This document shows positions 1-7,814 of a DNA stretch of 22,671 bases, one piece after another (position 1 is the stretch's first letter; each line of letters begins with the position of its first letter). Where the stretch lies: NCBI GenBank assembly GCA_903933395.1, contig CAIZKA010000289.1, positions 1-22,671 of the forward strand, read 5' to 3'. The DNA is from an uncultured beta proteobacterium (GTDB lineage: Bacteria > Pseudomonadota > Gammaproteobacteria > Burkholderiales > Rhodocyclaceae). A program made the position numbers and the translations under genes. The notes under the pieces were generated by a model. That model worked only from the letters and a program-made list of their open reading frames with translations. It ran no database searches and was not told the DNA's origin.

Positions 1-2496
1 CAGCACGTGCCAGGTGCCGAGCATCACGCTGTCGCCCTGCTTCAGCGTGGTCCAGATTTCCTCGGCGGTGAAGGAGAGCACCGGCGCCATCAGCCGCGTG
101 ACGGTTTGCAGGATATGCCACAGGGCGCTTTGCGCCGAGCGGCGCGCACGGGAGTTTCCCGCTGCGGTGTAGAGACGATCCTTGAGGATGTCGAGATAGA
201 AGGCGCCGAGGTCTTCCGAACAGAAGTTCATCAGTCCCTGCACCACCTTATGGAATTCGAAGCGCTCGTAATCCGCGGTGCATTGCGCGTGCAGGTTGCG
301 CGTAAGTGCCAGCGCGTAGCGATCCACTTCCAGCCATTCGGCGGGAGGCAGCATCTGGCTGTTCGCATCAAAGTCCGCGGTGTTGGCCAGCAGGAAGCGC
401 AGCGTGTTGCGCAGGCGGCGATAGACCTCGACCACGCGCGGCAGGATGGTCTTCTCGTCGATCGACAGCTCGCCCGAATAGTCGGTGCTGGCCACCCAGA
501 GGCGCAGGATTTCGGCGCCCAGGGTGTCGGAGATTTTCTGCGGCGCGACGACGTTGCCCTTGGACTTGGACATTTTCATGCCCTTGCCATCGACCACGAA
601 ACCGTGGGTCAGCAGGGCCTTGTAGGGCGCGCGGCCATCGATGGCGGCGCCGGTCAGCAGGCTGGAATGGAACCAGCCGCGATGCTGATCCGAACCTTCC
701 AGATAGAGGTCGGCCGGGTAAGTCAATTCGGCGGCGTGCGAGCCGCGCAGCACCGTACGATGCGTGGTGCCGGAATCGAACCAGACGTCGAGCGTGTCGC
801 GCATCTTGTCGTAGTTCGCGGCATCGGCGCCGAGCAGTTCGGCCGCGTCGAGCTTGAACCAGGCATCGATGCCCTCCTTCTCTATCTTCTGCGCAACGGC
901 TTCGAGCAGTTCCAGCGTGCGCGGATGCGGCTCGCCGGTTTCCTTGTGCAGGAAGAAGGGAATCGGCACGCCCCAGTTGCGCTGGCGCGAGACGCACCAG
1001 TCGGGCCGGTTGGCAATCATGGCGTGCAGCCGCGCCTTGCCCCAGTCGGGATAGAAGGTGGTTGCCTCGACGGCGGCCAGCGCGAGTTCGCGCAAGGTCA
1101 CATGCTTTTCCTCTGTCGCCGCAGGCGACCCGTTCTTGTCGCCCCCTTTCCCGGAAAGGGGGTCGGGGGGATAGCCGTCACCTTGTCCAGCATGGACAGG
1201 GCGGGCAACCGCCTTGTTCATGCCTACGAACCATTGGGTGGTCGCGCGATAAATTATCGGCGTCTTGTGGCGCCAGCAATGCATGTAGCTGTGCACGATC
1301 TCGCTTGACGCGAACAGGCTGCCGACCTCGGCCAGCTTCTCGATGATGACCGCATTGGCCTTCCAGACGAACATGCCGCCGAAGAAGGGCAGGCTCGCCG
1401 CGAACACGCCGTCGCCCTGCACCGGGGTCAGGATTTCGTCGTTGTGCATGCCGTGCTTCTTGCAGGAATCGTAGTCTTCCAGACCGTAGGCTGGGGCGCT
1501 ATGCACGATGCCGGTGCCGGCGTCGAGCGTGACGTAGTCGCCCAGATAGACGGGCGAGGCGCGGTCGTAAAGCGGATGGCGGAAAACCACCCGGGCCAGC
1601 GCCGCTCCCTGGCAGGCGCCGAGCACCTCGCCTTCGAGGCCGAAACGCTGCAGCGCCGACGCACGCAATTCGGCGGCGAGGATGATGCAGCCGCGCGTAG
1701 TCTTCACCAGTTCGTAGGTGAACTCGGGGTGCATGTTCAGCGCCTGATTCGACGGGATGGTCCACGGTGTCGTGGTCCAGATCACTGTCCAGCAGTCGCC
1801 CTCGGGCAGCTCGCTGATACCGAAGGCATGGGCGACCCTACTGCGCTCGGCGGCATCGAGACGGAAACCGACGTCGATCGCCGGCGACTTCTTGTCCTGG
1901 TACTCGACCTCGGCCTCGGCCAGCGCCGAGCCGCAGTCAAAGCACCAATTCACGGGCTTCAGGCCCTTGAACAGGTAGCCGGTCTGGTACAGGTCGCCGA
2001 CCGCGCGAATCTCGTCGGCCTCGTTCCCGAAGGCCATGGTCAGGTAGGGATTGCCCCAGTCGCCGAGCACGCCGAGGCGGATGAAATCCCTCTTCTGCCG
2101 CTCCACCTGTTCGGCGGCAAAACTGCGACACAGCTCGCGCGCCTGGTCGGCCGGCAGGTGCTTGCCGTGGGTCTTTTCGATCTGGTGTTCGATCGGCAGG
2201 CCGTGGCAGTCCCAGCCCGGCACGTAGGGCGCGTCGAAGCCTGCCAGTGTCCTGGCGCGGACGATGATGTCCTTGAGGATCTTGTTCACCGCGTGGCCGA
2301 TGTGGATGTCGCCGTTGGCATAGGGCGGGCCATCGTGAAGGACGAAGCGCGGACGCCCCGCGGATGCCGCACGGATCTTCTGGTAGAGCTTCTGCTCCTG
2401 CCACTGCGCGATCCAACCGGGTTCCCGCTTGGCGAGGTCGCCGCGCATCGGGAAGGGCGTGTCGGGCATGTTGAGAGTTTTGCGGTAATCAGCCAT
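1..2496 (-). CDS. ileS: Isoleucyl-tRNA synthetase, C-terminus cut by window edge
   Basis: Cytoplasmic class I synthetase that charges tRNA-Ile. The ATG is at 2496-2494 and the frame stays open to base 1, giving 832 codons; the usual C-terminal zinc-binding part (roughly the last 100 residues) lies outside the window. Visible signatures are PPYANGDIHIGH (HIGH at residues 65-68), FVGMNK, NRPDWCVSRQRNWGVP and KMSKS at 641-645. In E. coli IleS the KMSKS loop is near residue 602, so this protein has about 38 extra residues between the two motifs. They fall at about 430-466, where low-complexity sequence (PPDPLSGKGGDKNGSPAATE) separates GMNKAVA from TLRELA; this insert is palindromic DNA and is described separately. 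The start overlaps the ribF stop by 8 bases, so the two genes are very probably co-transcribed and translationally coupled, as in the common ribF-ileS-lspA order. I found no frameshift in the parts I translated. Confidence 0.97.
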   Translation of the reverse strand, partial: MADYRKTLNMPDTPFPMRGDLAKREPGWIAQWQEQKLYQKIRAASAGRPRFVLHDGPPYANGDIHIGHAVNKILKDIIVRARTLAGFDAPYVPGWDCHGLPIEHQIEKTHGKHLPADQARELCRSFAAEQVERQKRDFIRLGVLGDWGNPYLTMAFGNEADEIRAVGDLYQTGYLFKGLKPVNWCFDCGSALAEAEVEYQDKKSPAIDVGFRLDAAERSRVAHAFGISELPEGDCWTVIWTTTPWTIPSNQALNMHPEFTYELVKTTRGCIILAAELRASALQRFGLEGEVLGACQGAALARVVFRHPLYDRASPVYLGDYVTLDAGTGIVHSAPAYGLEDYDSCKKHGMHNDEILTPVQGDGVFAASLPFFGGMFVWKANAVIIEKLAEVGSLFASSEIVHSYMHCWRHKTPIIYRATTQWFVGMNKAVARPVHAGQGDGYPPDPLSGKGGDKNGSPAATEEKHVTLRELALAAVEATTFYPDWGKARLHAMIANRPDWCVSRQRNWGVPIPFFLHKETGEPHPRTLELLEAVAQKIEKEGIDAWFKLDAAELLGADAANYDKMRDTLDVWFDSGTTHRTVLRGSHAAELTYPADLYLEGSDQHRGWFHSSLLTGAAIDGRAPYKALLTHGFVVDGKGMKMSKSKGNVVAPQKISDTLGAEILRLWVASTDYSGELSIDEKTILPRVVEVYRRLRNTLRFLLANTADFDANSQMLPPAEWLEVDRYALALTRNLHAQCTADYERFEFHKVVQGLMNFCSEDLGAFYLDILKDRLYTAAGNSRARRSAQSALWHILQTVTRLMAPVLSFTAEEIWTTLKQGDSVMLGTWHVL
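1115..1200. repeat. Three-hairpin palindromic insert inside ileS
   Basis: Seen directly: three inverted repeats in 86 bases. The first is GTCGCC-gca-GGCGAC (1115-1129). The second is a perfect 10-bp-arm hairpin, CCCCCTTTCC-c-GGAAAGGGGG (1142-1162). The third is TGTCCA-gca-TGGACA (1184-1198). The outer two share 6-bp arms and the same GCA loop. The block lies in a part of ileS that has no counterpart in E. coli IleS and adds residues in frame without a stop. It resembles a REP/BIME-type element captured by a coding sequence. Its G/C-run hairpin is similar in style to, but not the same as, the intergenic repeats at 3445, 9857 and 21449. Confidence 0.75.
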
Positions 2497-3436
2497 GGGT
2501 CTTGCCGCCATCTTTGAGCTTGAAATAGGTGCGCACGTCTGCAACGTCGCGAGCGATCTGCGCCTTAAGGGCGTCGAGCGAATCGAACTTCGCCTCGTTG
2601 CGCAGCTTGTGCATGAAATTCACATCGACGTGCCTGCCGTAGATGTCGCGATCGAAATCCAGCAGATGCACTTCGAGTACCGGCTTCAGGCCCTCTTCAA
2701 CCGTCGGGCGCACACCGATGTTGGCCGCACCGGGCAGGGGCTGCGCGTCTATGCCCGAGACCGTCACGGCAAACACGCCGGACAGCGGCAGGCGCTTGCG
2801 CCGGACCTGGATGTTGGCGGTGGGAAAGCCGATGCTGCGGCCGAGCTTCTTGCCGTCCATGACGCGTCCGGCAATGACGAAGGCGCGCCCCAGCAGCCCT
2901 TCAGCCTGTTCGATGTCGCCCCCGGCCAGTGCATCGCGAACCGCAGAACTGGACACCCGGACACCGCCGAAGTCGACCGTTTGCATGGCTTCCACCACGA
3001 AGCGGTGCTCCTGCCCGGCCCGCTGCAGCAGGGCGAAATCGCCGCCGCGCGCCTTGCCGAAGCGGAAGTCGTCGCCGATGATCAGGTGGCGCACAGACAG
3101 GCCGCGCACGAGGATTTTCTCGATGAACTCCGCGCCGGTCAGCGACGCCAGCTTGCGATCGAAACGACAGACATGCACGCGATCGACTCCGCATTCGGCC
3201 AGCAGTTCGATCTTGTCGCGCAGGCTGGCCAGGCGCGCCGGCGCCTGATCGGGGGCGAACAGCTCGCGCGGGTGCGGCTCGAAGGTGAGCACCGTCGCCG
3301 GCAAGGCGAGCTCGCGCGCCTTCGCCGTCAATTCGGCGAGCAGCGCGCGATGGCCGCGATGTACGCCATCGAAATTACCGATGGTGAGTACCGTGGACGT
3401 CGTCGCCCGTTCGGGCACACCGCGAAAAACCAGCAT
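2489..3436 (-). CDS. ribF: Bifunctional riboflavin kinase / FAD synthetase
   Basis: Makes FMN from riboflavin plus ATP and then FAD from FMN plus ATP, in the cytoplasm. The 315-residue product has the usual length. The N-terminal FMN adenylyltransferase half shows TIGNFDGVHRGH (residues 18-29) and VSSSAVR (161-167). The C-terminal kinase half shows GRSIGFPTAN (199-208), the ATP/riboflavin-binding signature, followed by NIGVRPT. The ATG start at 3436 fits the family's N-terminus (short lead, then LTIGNFDGVH). The stop codon overlaps the ileS start (2489-2496). Directly upstream lies the end of repeat copy 1; its TTTCACGTTAAAT boundary is only a few bases from the ATG, so the promoter and leader, if they lie here, are embedded in repeat DNA. 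No clear Shine-Dalgarno sequence precedes this ATG. Confidence 0.97.
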   Translation of the reverse strand: MLVFRGVPERATTSTVLTIGNFDGVHRGHRALLAELTAKARELALPATVLTFEPHPRELFAPDQAPARLASLRDKIELLAECGVDRVHVCRFDRKLASLTGAEFIEKILVRGLSVRHLIIGDDFRFGKARGGDFALLQRAGQEHRFVVEAMQTVDFGGVRVSSSAVRDALAGGDIEQAEGLLGRAFVIAGRVMDGKKLGRSIGFPTANIQVRRKRLPLSGVFAVTVSGIDAQPLPGAANIGVRPTVEEGLKPVLEVHLLDFDRDIYGRHVDVNFMHKLRNEAKFDSLDALKAQIARDVADVRTYFKLKDGGKTHG

Positions 3437-3444
3437 GGGATTTA

Positions 3445-3606
3445 ACGTGAAATAGCTCGTTCGGAGCGACGGGTGATAGCCGAGCGAAGCGAGCAGATCG
3501 GTAGCCTCCCCGTGAGGGGAGGATGGGAGGGGAGGGCCTTCAATTCGCTTTTCGCGTGTTCCATCATCAGGTGTGCCGTGTCACTGCTGCGTGAAAGTGA
3601 GGCCGC
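3445..3606 (+). repeat. Dispersed intergenic palindromic repeat, copy 1
   Basis: Lies in the 252-base gap between the ribF start (3436) and the amiC stop (3689). Begins CGTGAAATAGCTCGTTCG, contains the hairpin CCTCCCC-GTGA-GGGGAGG (3505-3522) followed by GATGGGAGGGG, then TTCGCTTTTCGCGTGTT and a tail ending TGAAAGTGAGGCCG. Copy 2 at 21449 matches along the whole length in the same order; copy 3 at 9857 matches the core in reverse orientation. No open frame of interest and no transposase are present, so this looks like a non-autonomous element. The rest of the gap (3607-3688) shows nothing I recognise. Confidence 0.85.
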
Positions 3607-3688
3607 AGGGAAAGCGGGCGATTATATCAAGCTAAGCGGGCATCACCGGGGCCGCAGAAGGCTTCGCGGCGCGGGATCGAGGCCGGAA

Positions 3689-4957
3689 TCAGTCCAGCCG
3701 CGCCAGCTTCGACTTGGCCAGCGGCGGGTTCTTGGCGAAGTAGCGCCGGATGCCTTTCAGTATCGCCTCGGCCATGCGGTCCTGATAGGCCTCGTCGTTC
3801 AGCCGCGCCTCTTCCTCCGGATTGGAAATGAAGGCGGTTTCGATCAGGATCGACGGGATGTCGGGCGCCTTCAGCACAGCGAAACCGGCCTGCTCCACAT
3901 GCGCCTTGTGCAGGGTATTGATGCGGCCGAGTTCGCCCAGCACGTCCTTGCCCAGCTTGAGGCTGTCGTTGATGGTCGCGGTCTGCGACAGGTCGAGCAG
4001 GGTGCGCGCGAGGTAGGGATCCTTGACCCCGAGGTTCACGCCGCCGACCAGGTCGGCCGAATTTTCCTTGTTCGCCAGCCAGCGCGCGGCCGAACTCGAG
4101 GCACCGGTTTCGGAGAGGACGAAAACGCTGGAACCGCGCGCCGTCGTCTTGATGAAGGCATCGGCATGCACCGAGACGAAAAGGTCAGCCTGCACCCGGC
4201 GCGCCTTTTGCACGCGATTTTGCAGGGGAATGAAATAGTCGCCGTCGCGCGTCAGTACCGAGCGCATGTTGGGCGTGGCGTCGATCTTCTCCTTCAGCCG
4301 CCGCGCCACCGACAGCGTCACGTTCTTCTCGTAGCTGCCGCCGCGCCCGATCGCACCGGGATCCTCGCCGCCATGCCCGGGATCGAGAACGATGGTCACC
4401 ATGCGGGTGACCTCCGGCTTCTGCGCCGGTTTCTCCGCTTCCTGCGCAGCCGGCGGATTGCCCGGCTTCTGTTCCGTATTCAGCGGCGGCTCGCCGGATT
4501 TCTCCAGCAGCGCCATGAGCGGATCGACCGGCTCCAGCGGATACAGGTCGAGCACCAGGCGATGCCCGTACTCGCCTACCGGCTGCAGCGAAAACACCTG
4601 CGGCTTGATCTCGCCCTTGAGTTCGATCACCAGGCGCACCACGCCCGGCTTGTTGCGGCCGGCGCGGATCAGCTTGATGTAGGGGTCGGAATCGAGGATC
4701 TTCGAGGGCAGCATCTGCAGCACCGAGTTGAACTCGACGCCCTCGAGATCGACCACCAGCCGCTCGGGATCCTTCACCAGCAGGTGGGAATAGCGGATCG
4801 GCTGATCGTGCTCCAGCGTCACCCGCGTGTAGTCGCGCGCCGGCCAGACCCGCACGGCGAGGATGCTGCTGGTCGCCGTGGCGCCGGCGCCGACTTTTGA
4901 GACCAGCAGCGTCAGGCTGGCGGCGGCAAACTTGAGGACTTCACGCCGGCGAGGCAT
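3689..4957 (-). CDS. amiC: N-acetylmuramoyl-L-alanine amidase (AmiC/AmiB type), Tat-exported
   Basis: Periplasmic zinc amidase that cleaves the stem peptide from N-acetylmuramic acid during daughter-cell separation. I start at the ATG at 4957 (422 aa), preceded by AAGGGA, rather than at an upstream in-frame ATG at 5095, because it begins with a twin-arginine signal peptide: MPRRREVLKFAAASL then a hydrophobic stretch to about residue 27. Residues about 30-145 form the AMIN septum-targeting domain; a Pro/Glu-rich linker (about 155-183) leads to the Amidase_3 domain with LDPGHGGEDPGA (H195), E210 in SYEKN, SVHADAF (H264) and ILIETAFISN (E373), which matches the zinc and catalytic set. The start overlaps the end of tsaE by 46 bases. 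E. coli has the same tsaE-amidase pairing (amiB), while Tat export is as in E. coli AmiC. The AmiC or AmiB label is a family-level choice. Confidence 0.95.
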   Translation of the reverse strand: MPRRREVLKFAAASLTLLVSKVGAGATATSSILAVRVWPARDYTRVTLEHDQPIRYSHLLVKDPERLVVDLEGVEFNSVLQMLPSKILDSDPYIKLIRAGRNKPGVVRLVIELKGEIKPQVFSLQPVGEYGHRLVLDLYPLEPVDPLMALLEKSGEPPLNTEQKPGNPPAAQEAEKPAQKPEVTRMVTIVLDPGHGGEDPGAIGRGGSYEKNVTLSVARRLKEKIDATPNMRSVLTRDGDYFIPLQNRVQKARRVQADLFVSVHADAFIKTTARGSSVFVLSETGASSSAARWLANKENSADLVGGVNLGVKDPYLARTLLDLSQTATINDSLKLGKDVLGELGRINTLHKAHVEQAGFAVLKAPDIPSILIETAFISNPEEEARLNDEAYQDRMAEAILKGIRRYFAKNPPLAKSKLARLD

Positions 4958-5412
4958 GTCCGTCCCTTCGCGCTGACCGCGGTGAGGCAGGCCGTACGTG
5001 CTTCGCCCGAGGCGCCGGCGACGACGCGCAACTCGATTTGCATATCGGCGGGCGGCAGGTAAGGCGCGGCCTTGTCGGGCCATTCGACCAGACAAATTCC
5101 GTTTCCTGAAAAATATTCGTCGAGGCCCGCATCGAGATATTCTTCCGCCTGATTGAATCTATAAAAATCAAAGTGATAGAAGTTTAATCCAGAAACCACG
5201 TGAACTTCAACCAGTGTGTAAGTCGGACTCTTCACCGGCCCCGTTTCGCCGGCTGCGCGCAACAGTCCGCGCACCAGCGTGGTCTTGCCTGCGCCGAGGT
5301 CGCCTTCGAGCCAGATAGTCAGGCCGGATGCCGGATTGGCCGCCAGTGCGGCTCCCAGCGCGAGGGTGGCGGCCTCGTCGGGCAGGGCTAACGTAAGATG
5401 ATCGGCATGCAT
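4912..5412 (-). CDS. tsaE: tRNA threonylcarbamoyladenosine biosynthesis ATPase TsaE
   Basis: P-loop ATPase partner of TsaB/TsaD in making the universal t6A37 modification of ANN-decoding tRNAs. The 166-residue product starts at the ATG at 5412 (MHADHLTLALPDEAATLALG), which matches the family start; an in-frame upstream ATG at 5583 would only add sequence antisense to queG. Walker A is GDLGAGKTT (residues 37-45), followed by SPTYTLVE (62-69), YHFDFYR (79-85) and ICLVEWPDKA (about 106-115), all diagnostic. The 3' end overlaps the Tat signal peptide of amiC, so the pair probably forms one transcript. The 5' end overlaps divergent queG by 15 bases, so the tsaE promoter would have to lie inside queG coding sequence. 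Confidence 0.95.
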   Translation of the reverse strand: MHADHLTLALPDEAATLALGAALAANPASGLTIWLEGDLGAGKTTLVRGLLRAAGETGPVKSPTYTLVEVHVVSGLNFYHFDFYRFNQAEEYLDAGLDEYFSGNGICLVEWPDKAAPYLPPADMQIELRVVAGASGEARTACLTAVSAKGRTCLAGVKSSSLPPPA

Positions 5413-6483
5413 GAGTTCGATGGGAATGCGGCGGGGCTTAAATACAACATACGGCGCTGGGGCATGGACCTCGGCTTCGATGCGATCGGCTTTTCCGGCA
5501 CCCGGATGGACGACGCCGAAGAGAACCTGGCCGCCTGGCTGGCGGCCGGCTGCCATGGCGACATGGATTATATGGCGGCACATGTCACCGGCAAGGGAAA
5601 CAAGCGGGCGTTGCCGACGGAACTGCTGCCGGGCGCCCGCACCATCATCACCGCCCGCATGAATTACCGTAGCGCCAGCGCCGACTCTTCGGCCGTGCTG
5701 GCCGATGGCCGGCGCGCCTTTATTTCACGCTACGCCCTGGGCCGCGACTACCACAAGCTCTTACGCGGCCGCCTGCAGCAGCTCGCCGACCGCATCACCG
5801 CAGAGATCGGGGACTTCGCCTACCGGGTGTTTACCGATTCGGCGCCGGTGATGGAAGTCGGCCTGGCGCAGAACAGCGGCCTGGGCTGGCGCGGCAAGCA
5901 CACGCTGCTGCTCGAGCGCGAGGCGGGATCGTATTTTTTTCTCGGCGAAATATTCACCGATCTGGCGCTGCCGGCGGACGCGCCGGTCACCGACCACTGC
6001 GGCACCTGCACCGCCTGCCTCGACGCCTGTCCGACGCGGGCCATCGTCGCGCCCTGGCGGCTCGATGCGCGATTGTGCATTTCCTACCTGACGATCGAAA
6101 TCAAGGGCAGCATCCCCGAACCCTTGCGGCCGCTGCTGGGCAACCGCATCTACGGCTGCGACGATTGCCAGTTGGCCTGTCCGTGGAACCGCGCGGCGCC
6201 GCTGACGCGGGAGAGCGATTTCGCGCCGCGCCACGGGCTTGACCAGGCGACGCTGGTCGAGTTGTTCGCCTGGGACGAAACGGATTTCAACGAGCGCCTG
6301 ACCGGTTCGCCGATCCGTCGCATCGGCTTCGAGCGCTGGCTGCGCAACGTTGCGGTGGCGCTGGGCAATGCGCCGCGCAGCGATGATGTAGTCAAGGCGC
6401 TGCACTCGCGCGCCGGTCATCCGTCAGAGCTGGTGCGCGAGCATGTCGCCTGGGCGTTAGACCGTCACGACGCAGACGCCTAG
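5398..6483 (+). CDS. queG: Epoxyqueuosine reductase
   Basis: Cobalamin- and Fe-S-dependent enzyme that reduces epoxyqueuosine to queuosine in tRNA, the last step of Q biosynthesis. From the ATG at 5398 the product is 361 aa, a normal length; the ATG at 5407 is an alternative, and neither has a strong ribosome site. FTDSAPVMEV (residues 145-154) carries the conserved catalytic-site Asp. Two ferredoxin-like clusters are visible: CGTCTACLDAC (C201, C204, C207, C211) and C227 with CDDCQLAC (C254, C257, C261). The tail (about 300-360) has the HEAT-like repeats usual in the family. queG is divergent from tsaE, as in E. coli where yjeS/yjeE are neighbours, and here the two coding regions overlap at 5398-5412. 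At the 3' end the TAG shares a CTAG with the TAG of the convergent sulfurtransferase. Confidence 0.96.
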   Translation: MIGMHEFDGNAAGLKYNIRRWGMDLGFDAIGFSGTRMDDAEENLAAWLAAGCHGDMDYMAAHVTGKGNKRALPTELLPGARTIITARMNYRSASADSSAVLADGRRAFISRYALGRDYHKLLRGRLQQLADRITAEIGDFAYRVFTDSAPVMEVGLAQNSGLGWRGKHTLLLEREAGSYFFLGEIFTDLALPADAPVTDHCGTCTACLDACPTRAIVAPWRLDARLCISYLTIEIKGSIPEPLRPLLGNRIYGCDDCQLACPWNRAAPLTRESDFAPRHGLDQATLVELFAWDETDFNERLTGSPIRRIGFERWLRNVAVALGNAPRSDDVVKALHSRAGHPSELVREHVAWALDRHDADA

Positions 6484-7325
6484 CCGCGCGCCACCGGCCG
6501 CGCCGGGTCGGCGCACCACTCGCTCCAGGAACCGGGATACAGCTTCGAACCGGACAGACCGGCGAGCTCCATCGCCAGCAAATTGTGGCAGGCGGTAACG
6601 CCGGAACCGCACTGCTGCAAGACTTCGCTCGCCGGACGACCGGCGAGCAGTGCGGTGAATTCCCTGCGCAACTCATCCCGCGGCTTGAAGAAGCAGCCGT
6701 CGTCATCGAGATTCTCGAAATAGAACCGATTCACGGCGCCGGGAATATGCCCGCCCACCGGATCCAGCGTCTCATTTTCGCCGCGGAAGCGTTCCGCGCT
6801 GCGCGCATCAAGGATCAACATGCGCGGCGATCCCAGCTCGGCCAGTACCCGGCCGACATCGACCGCCAGTTCCTGCGGCTGCGGCTTAAATTGGCGGGGG
6901 ACCACGGGCACCACGCTCTCCTCAAGCACCCGCTTGCTGCGCTTCCATCCCGCCAGCCCGCCGTCGAGTACGGCCACCCGCTCATGCCCCAGCCAGCGCA
7001 GCAGCCACCACAAGCGCGACGCAAAAATGCCACCTTCATTGTCGTATGCCACCACCTGCGTCTCTGCGTCAACGCCGCAGCCGGACATGCGCCGGGCAAA
7101 GGCGGCGATATCGGGCAGCGGATGGCGGCCGTTGCTGCCGTTCGTCGCACCCGAAAGATCCTCGTCGAGGTGGAGAAAAAGCGCACCCGGAATGTGGCCA
7201 CGGGCATAGGCCTGGCGGCCGTATTCGGTGTTTTTCAGGTCATGCCGGCAATCGAAGACGCGCCATTCCGGATGCGCGGCGAGTTCGTCTGCCGTCACCA
7301 GCAGGTTCGATGCCGGGCCGCTCAT
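6480..7325 (-). CDS. sseA: Sulfurtransferase, 3-mercaptopyruvate/thiosulfate type (tandem rhodanese)
   Basis: 281-residue two-domain rhodanese. The N-terminal domain (about 8-130) is the non-catalytic repeat, with HIPGALFLHLDEDLS and DGGLAGWK; the C-terminal domain (about 155-275) has GHIPGAVN and the active-site loop QQCGSGVTA with C239. CGSGVTA is the loop seen in E. coli SseA and suggests 3-mercaptopyruvate preference, but substrate cannot be fixed from sequence and thiosulfate is possible. No signal peptide, so cytoplasmic. The start at 7325 was chosen over an in-frame ATG at 7430 because it overlaps the upstream stop as ATGA, a classic coupling arrangement, and because the longer form adds only arginine-rich antisense-like sequence. 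The stop shares the CTAG at 6480-6483 with queG. Confidence 0.93.
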   Translation of the reverse strand: MSGPASNLLVTADELAAHPEWRVFDCRHDLKNTEYGRQAYARGHIPGALFLHLDEDLSGATNGSNGRHPLPDIAAFARRMSGCGVDAETQVVAYDNEGGIFASRLWWLLRWLGHERVAVLDGGLAGWKRSKRVLEESVVPVVPRQFKPQPQELAVDVGRVLAELGSPRMLILDARSAERFRGENETLDPVGGHIPGAVNRFYFENLDDDGCFFKPRDELRREFTALLAGRPASEVLQQCGSGVTACHNLLAMELAGLSGSKLYPGSWSEWCADPARPVARG

Positions 7326-7675
7326 GCGCCGCCTTCGGCCAGCCAGCTGCGCGCCTCGGCCTCGTCGTCGAATACGGTCAGGTCGGCATTGACGAACAGT
7401 TGCTCCAGCCACGCGCTCCAGGCCACCCACTGGCTGTCGGTGATCACCGCGATGCGCTTGAAGTCGCCGGCGTGCTGGCGCGAAAAGCGGATCTCTTCCC
7501 AGGCCACGTCGAACGTGAAATCGGCCATGTCGCGCAGATCCACCAGCAGGTTCACCGGCCCGGAGAACTTGATCTCGAAGAGAACCAGTTCCTCGAATTC
7601 CTTGAAGTCGGCCAGCGTGAATTCGCCGAACACGGCGAATTCGACCAATCGGTCATGATTTTGTGTGGTGATCAT
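7322..7675 (-). CDS. SpoIIAA-like (STAS-fold) small protein
   Basis: 117 residues, soluble, no signal peptide or membrane segment. Start ATG at 7675 with AAGGA a few bases upstream. The pattern MITTQNHDRLVEFAVFGEFTLADFKEFEELV then NLLVDLRDMADFTFDVAWEE and a C-terminal FDDEAEARSWL fits the SpoIIAA-like family (PF11964), which has a STAS/CRAL-TRIO-like fold and no settled biochemical role; some members are linked to lipid or membrane binding. The stop overlaps the sulfurtransferase start (ATGA), so the two are co-translated and may be functionally linked. Assignment is from my recognition of the family pattern; the role is unknown. Confidence 0.85.
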   Translation of the reverse strand: MITTQNHDRLVEFAVFGEFTLADFKEFEELVLFEIKFSGPVNLLVDLRDMADFTFDVAWEEIRFSRQHAGDFKRIAVITDSQWVAWSAWLEQLFVNADLTVFDDEAEARSWLAEGGA

Positions 7676-7814
7676 AGTGAATATCCTTGGCCGGGAGAAC
7701 AGTCAGCGCGAGTTGAAAGGCCAATCATAATCCCGCGGGAATCTTGCGGCGAGAACATTAAGCGCAGCGGCCGCATGATCCCGCCGGGGGATACCGTCCC
7801 CACTTTCCGCGGGG

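Noticed and set aside
7..1308. Long plus-strand frames over ileS, up to 433 codons
   Set aside because: Antisense shadows of ileS, whose own frame runs off the window.
2495..3445. 316-codon frame antisense to ribF
   Set aside because: Covers ribF exactly and has no family features.
3505..3522. CCTCCCC/GGGGAGG hairpin as terminator of amiC
   Set aside because: No T-run follows on either strand, and the same hairpin recurs as the core of a dispersed repeat.
3473..4900. 475-codon open frame antisense to amiC, starting in repeat copy 1
   Set aside because: Shadow of amiC, rich in Arg/His/Gln as expected of antisense frames in GC-rich DNA, with no ribosome site or domain.
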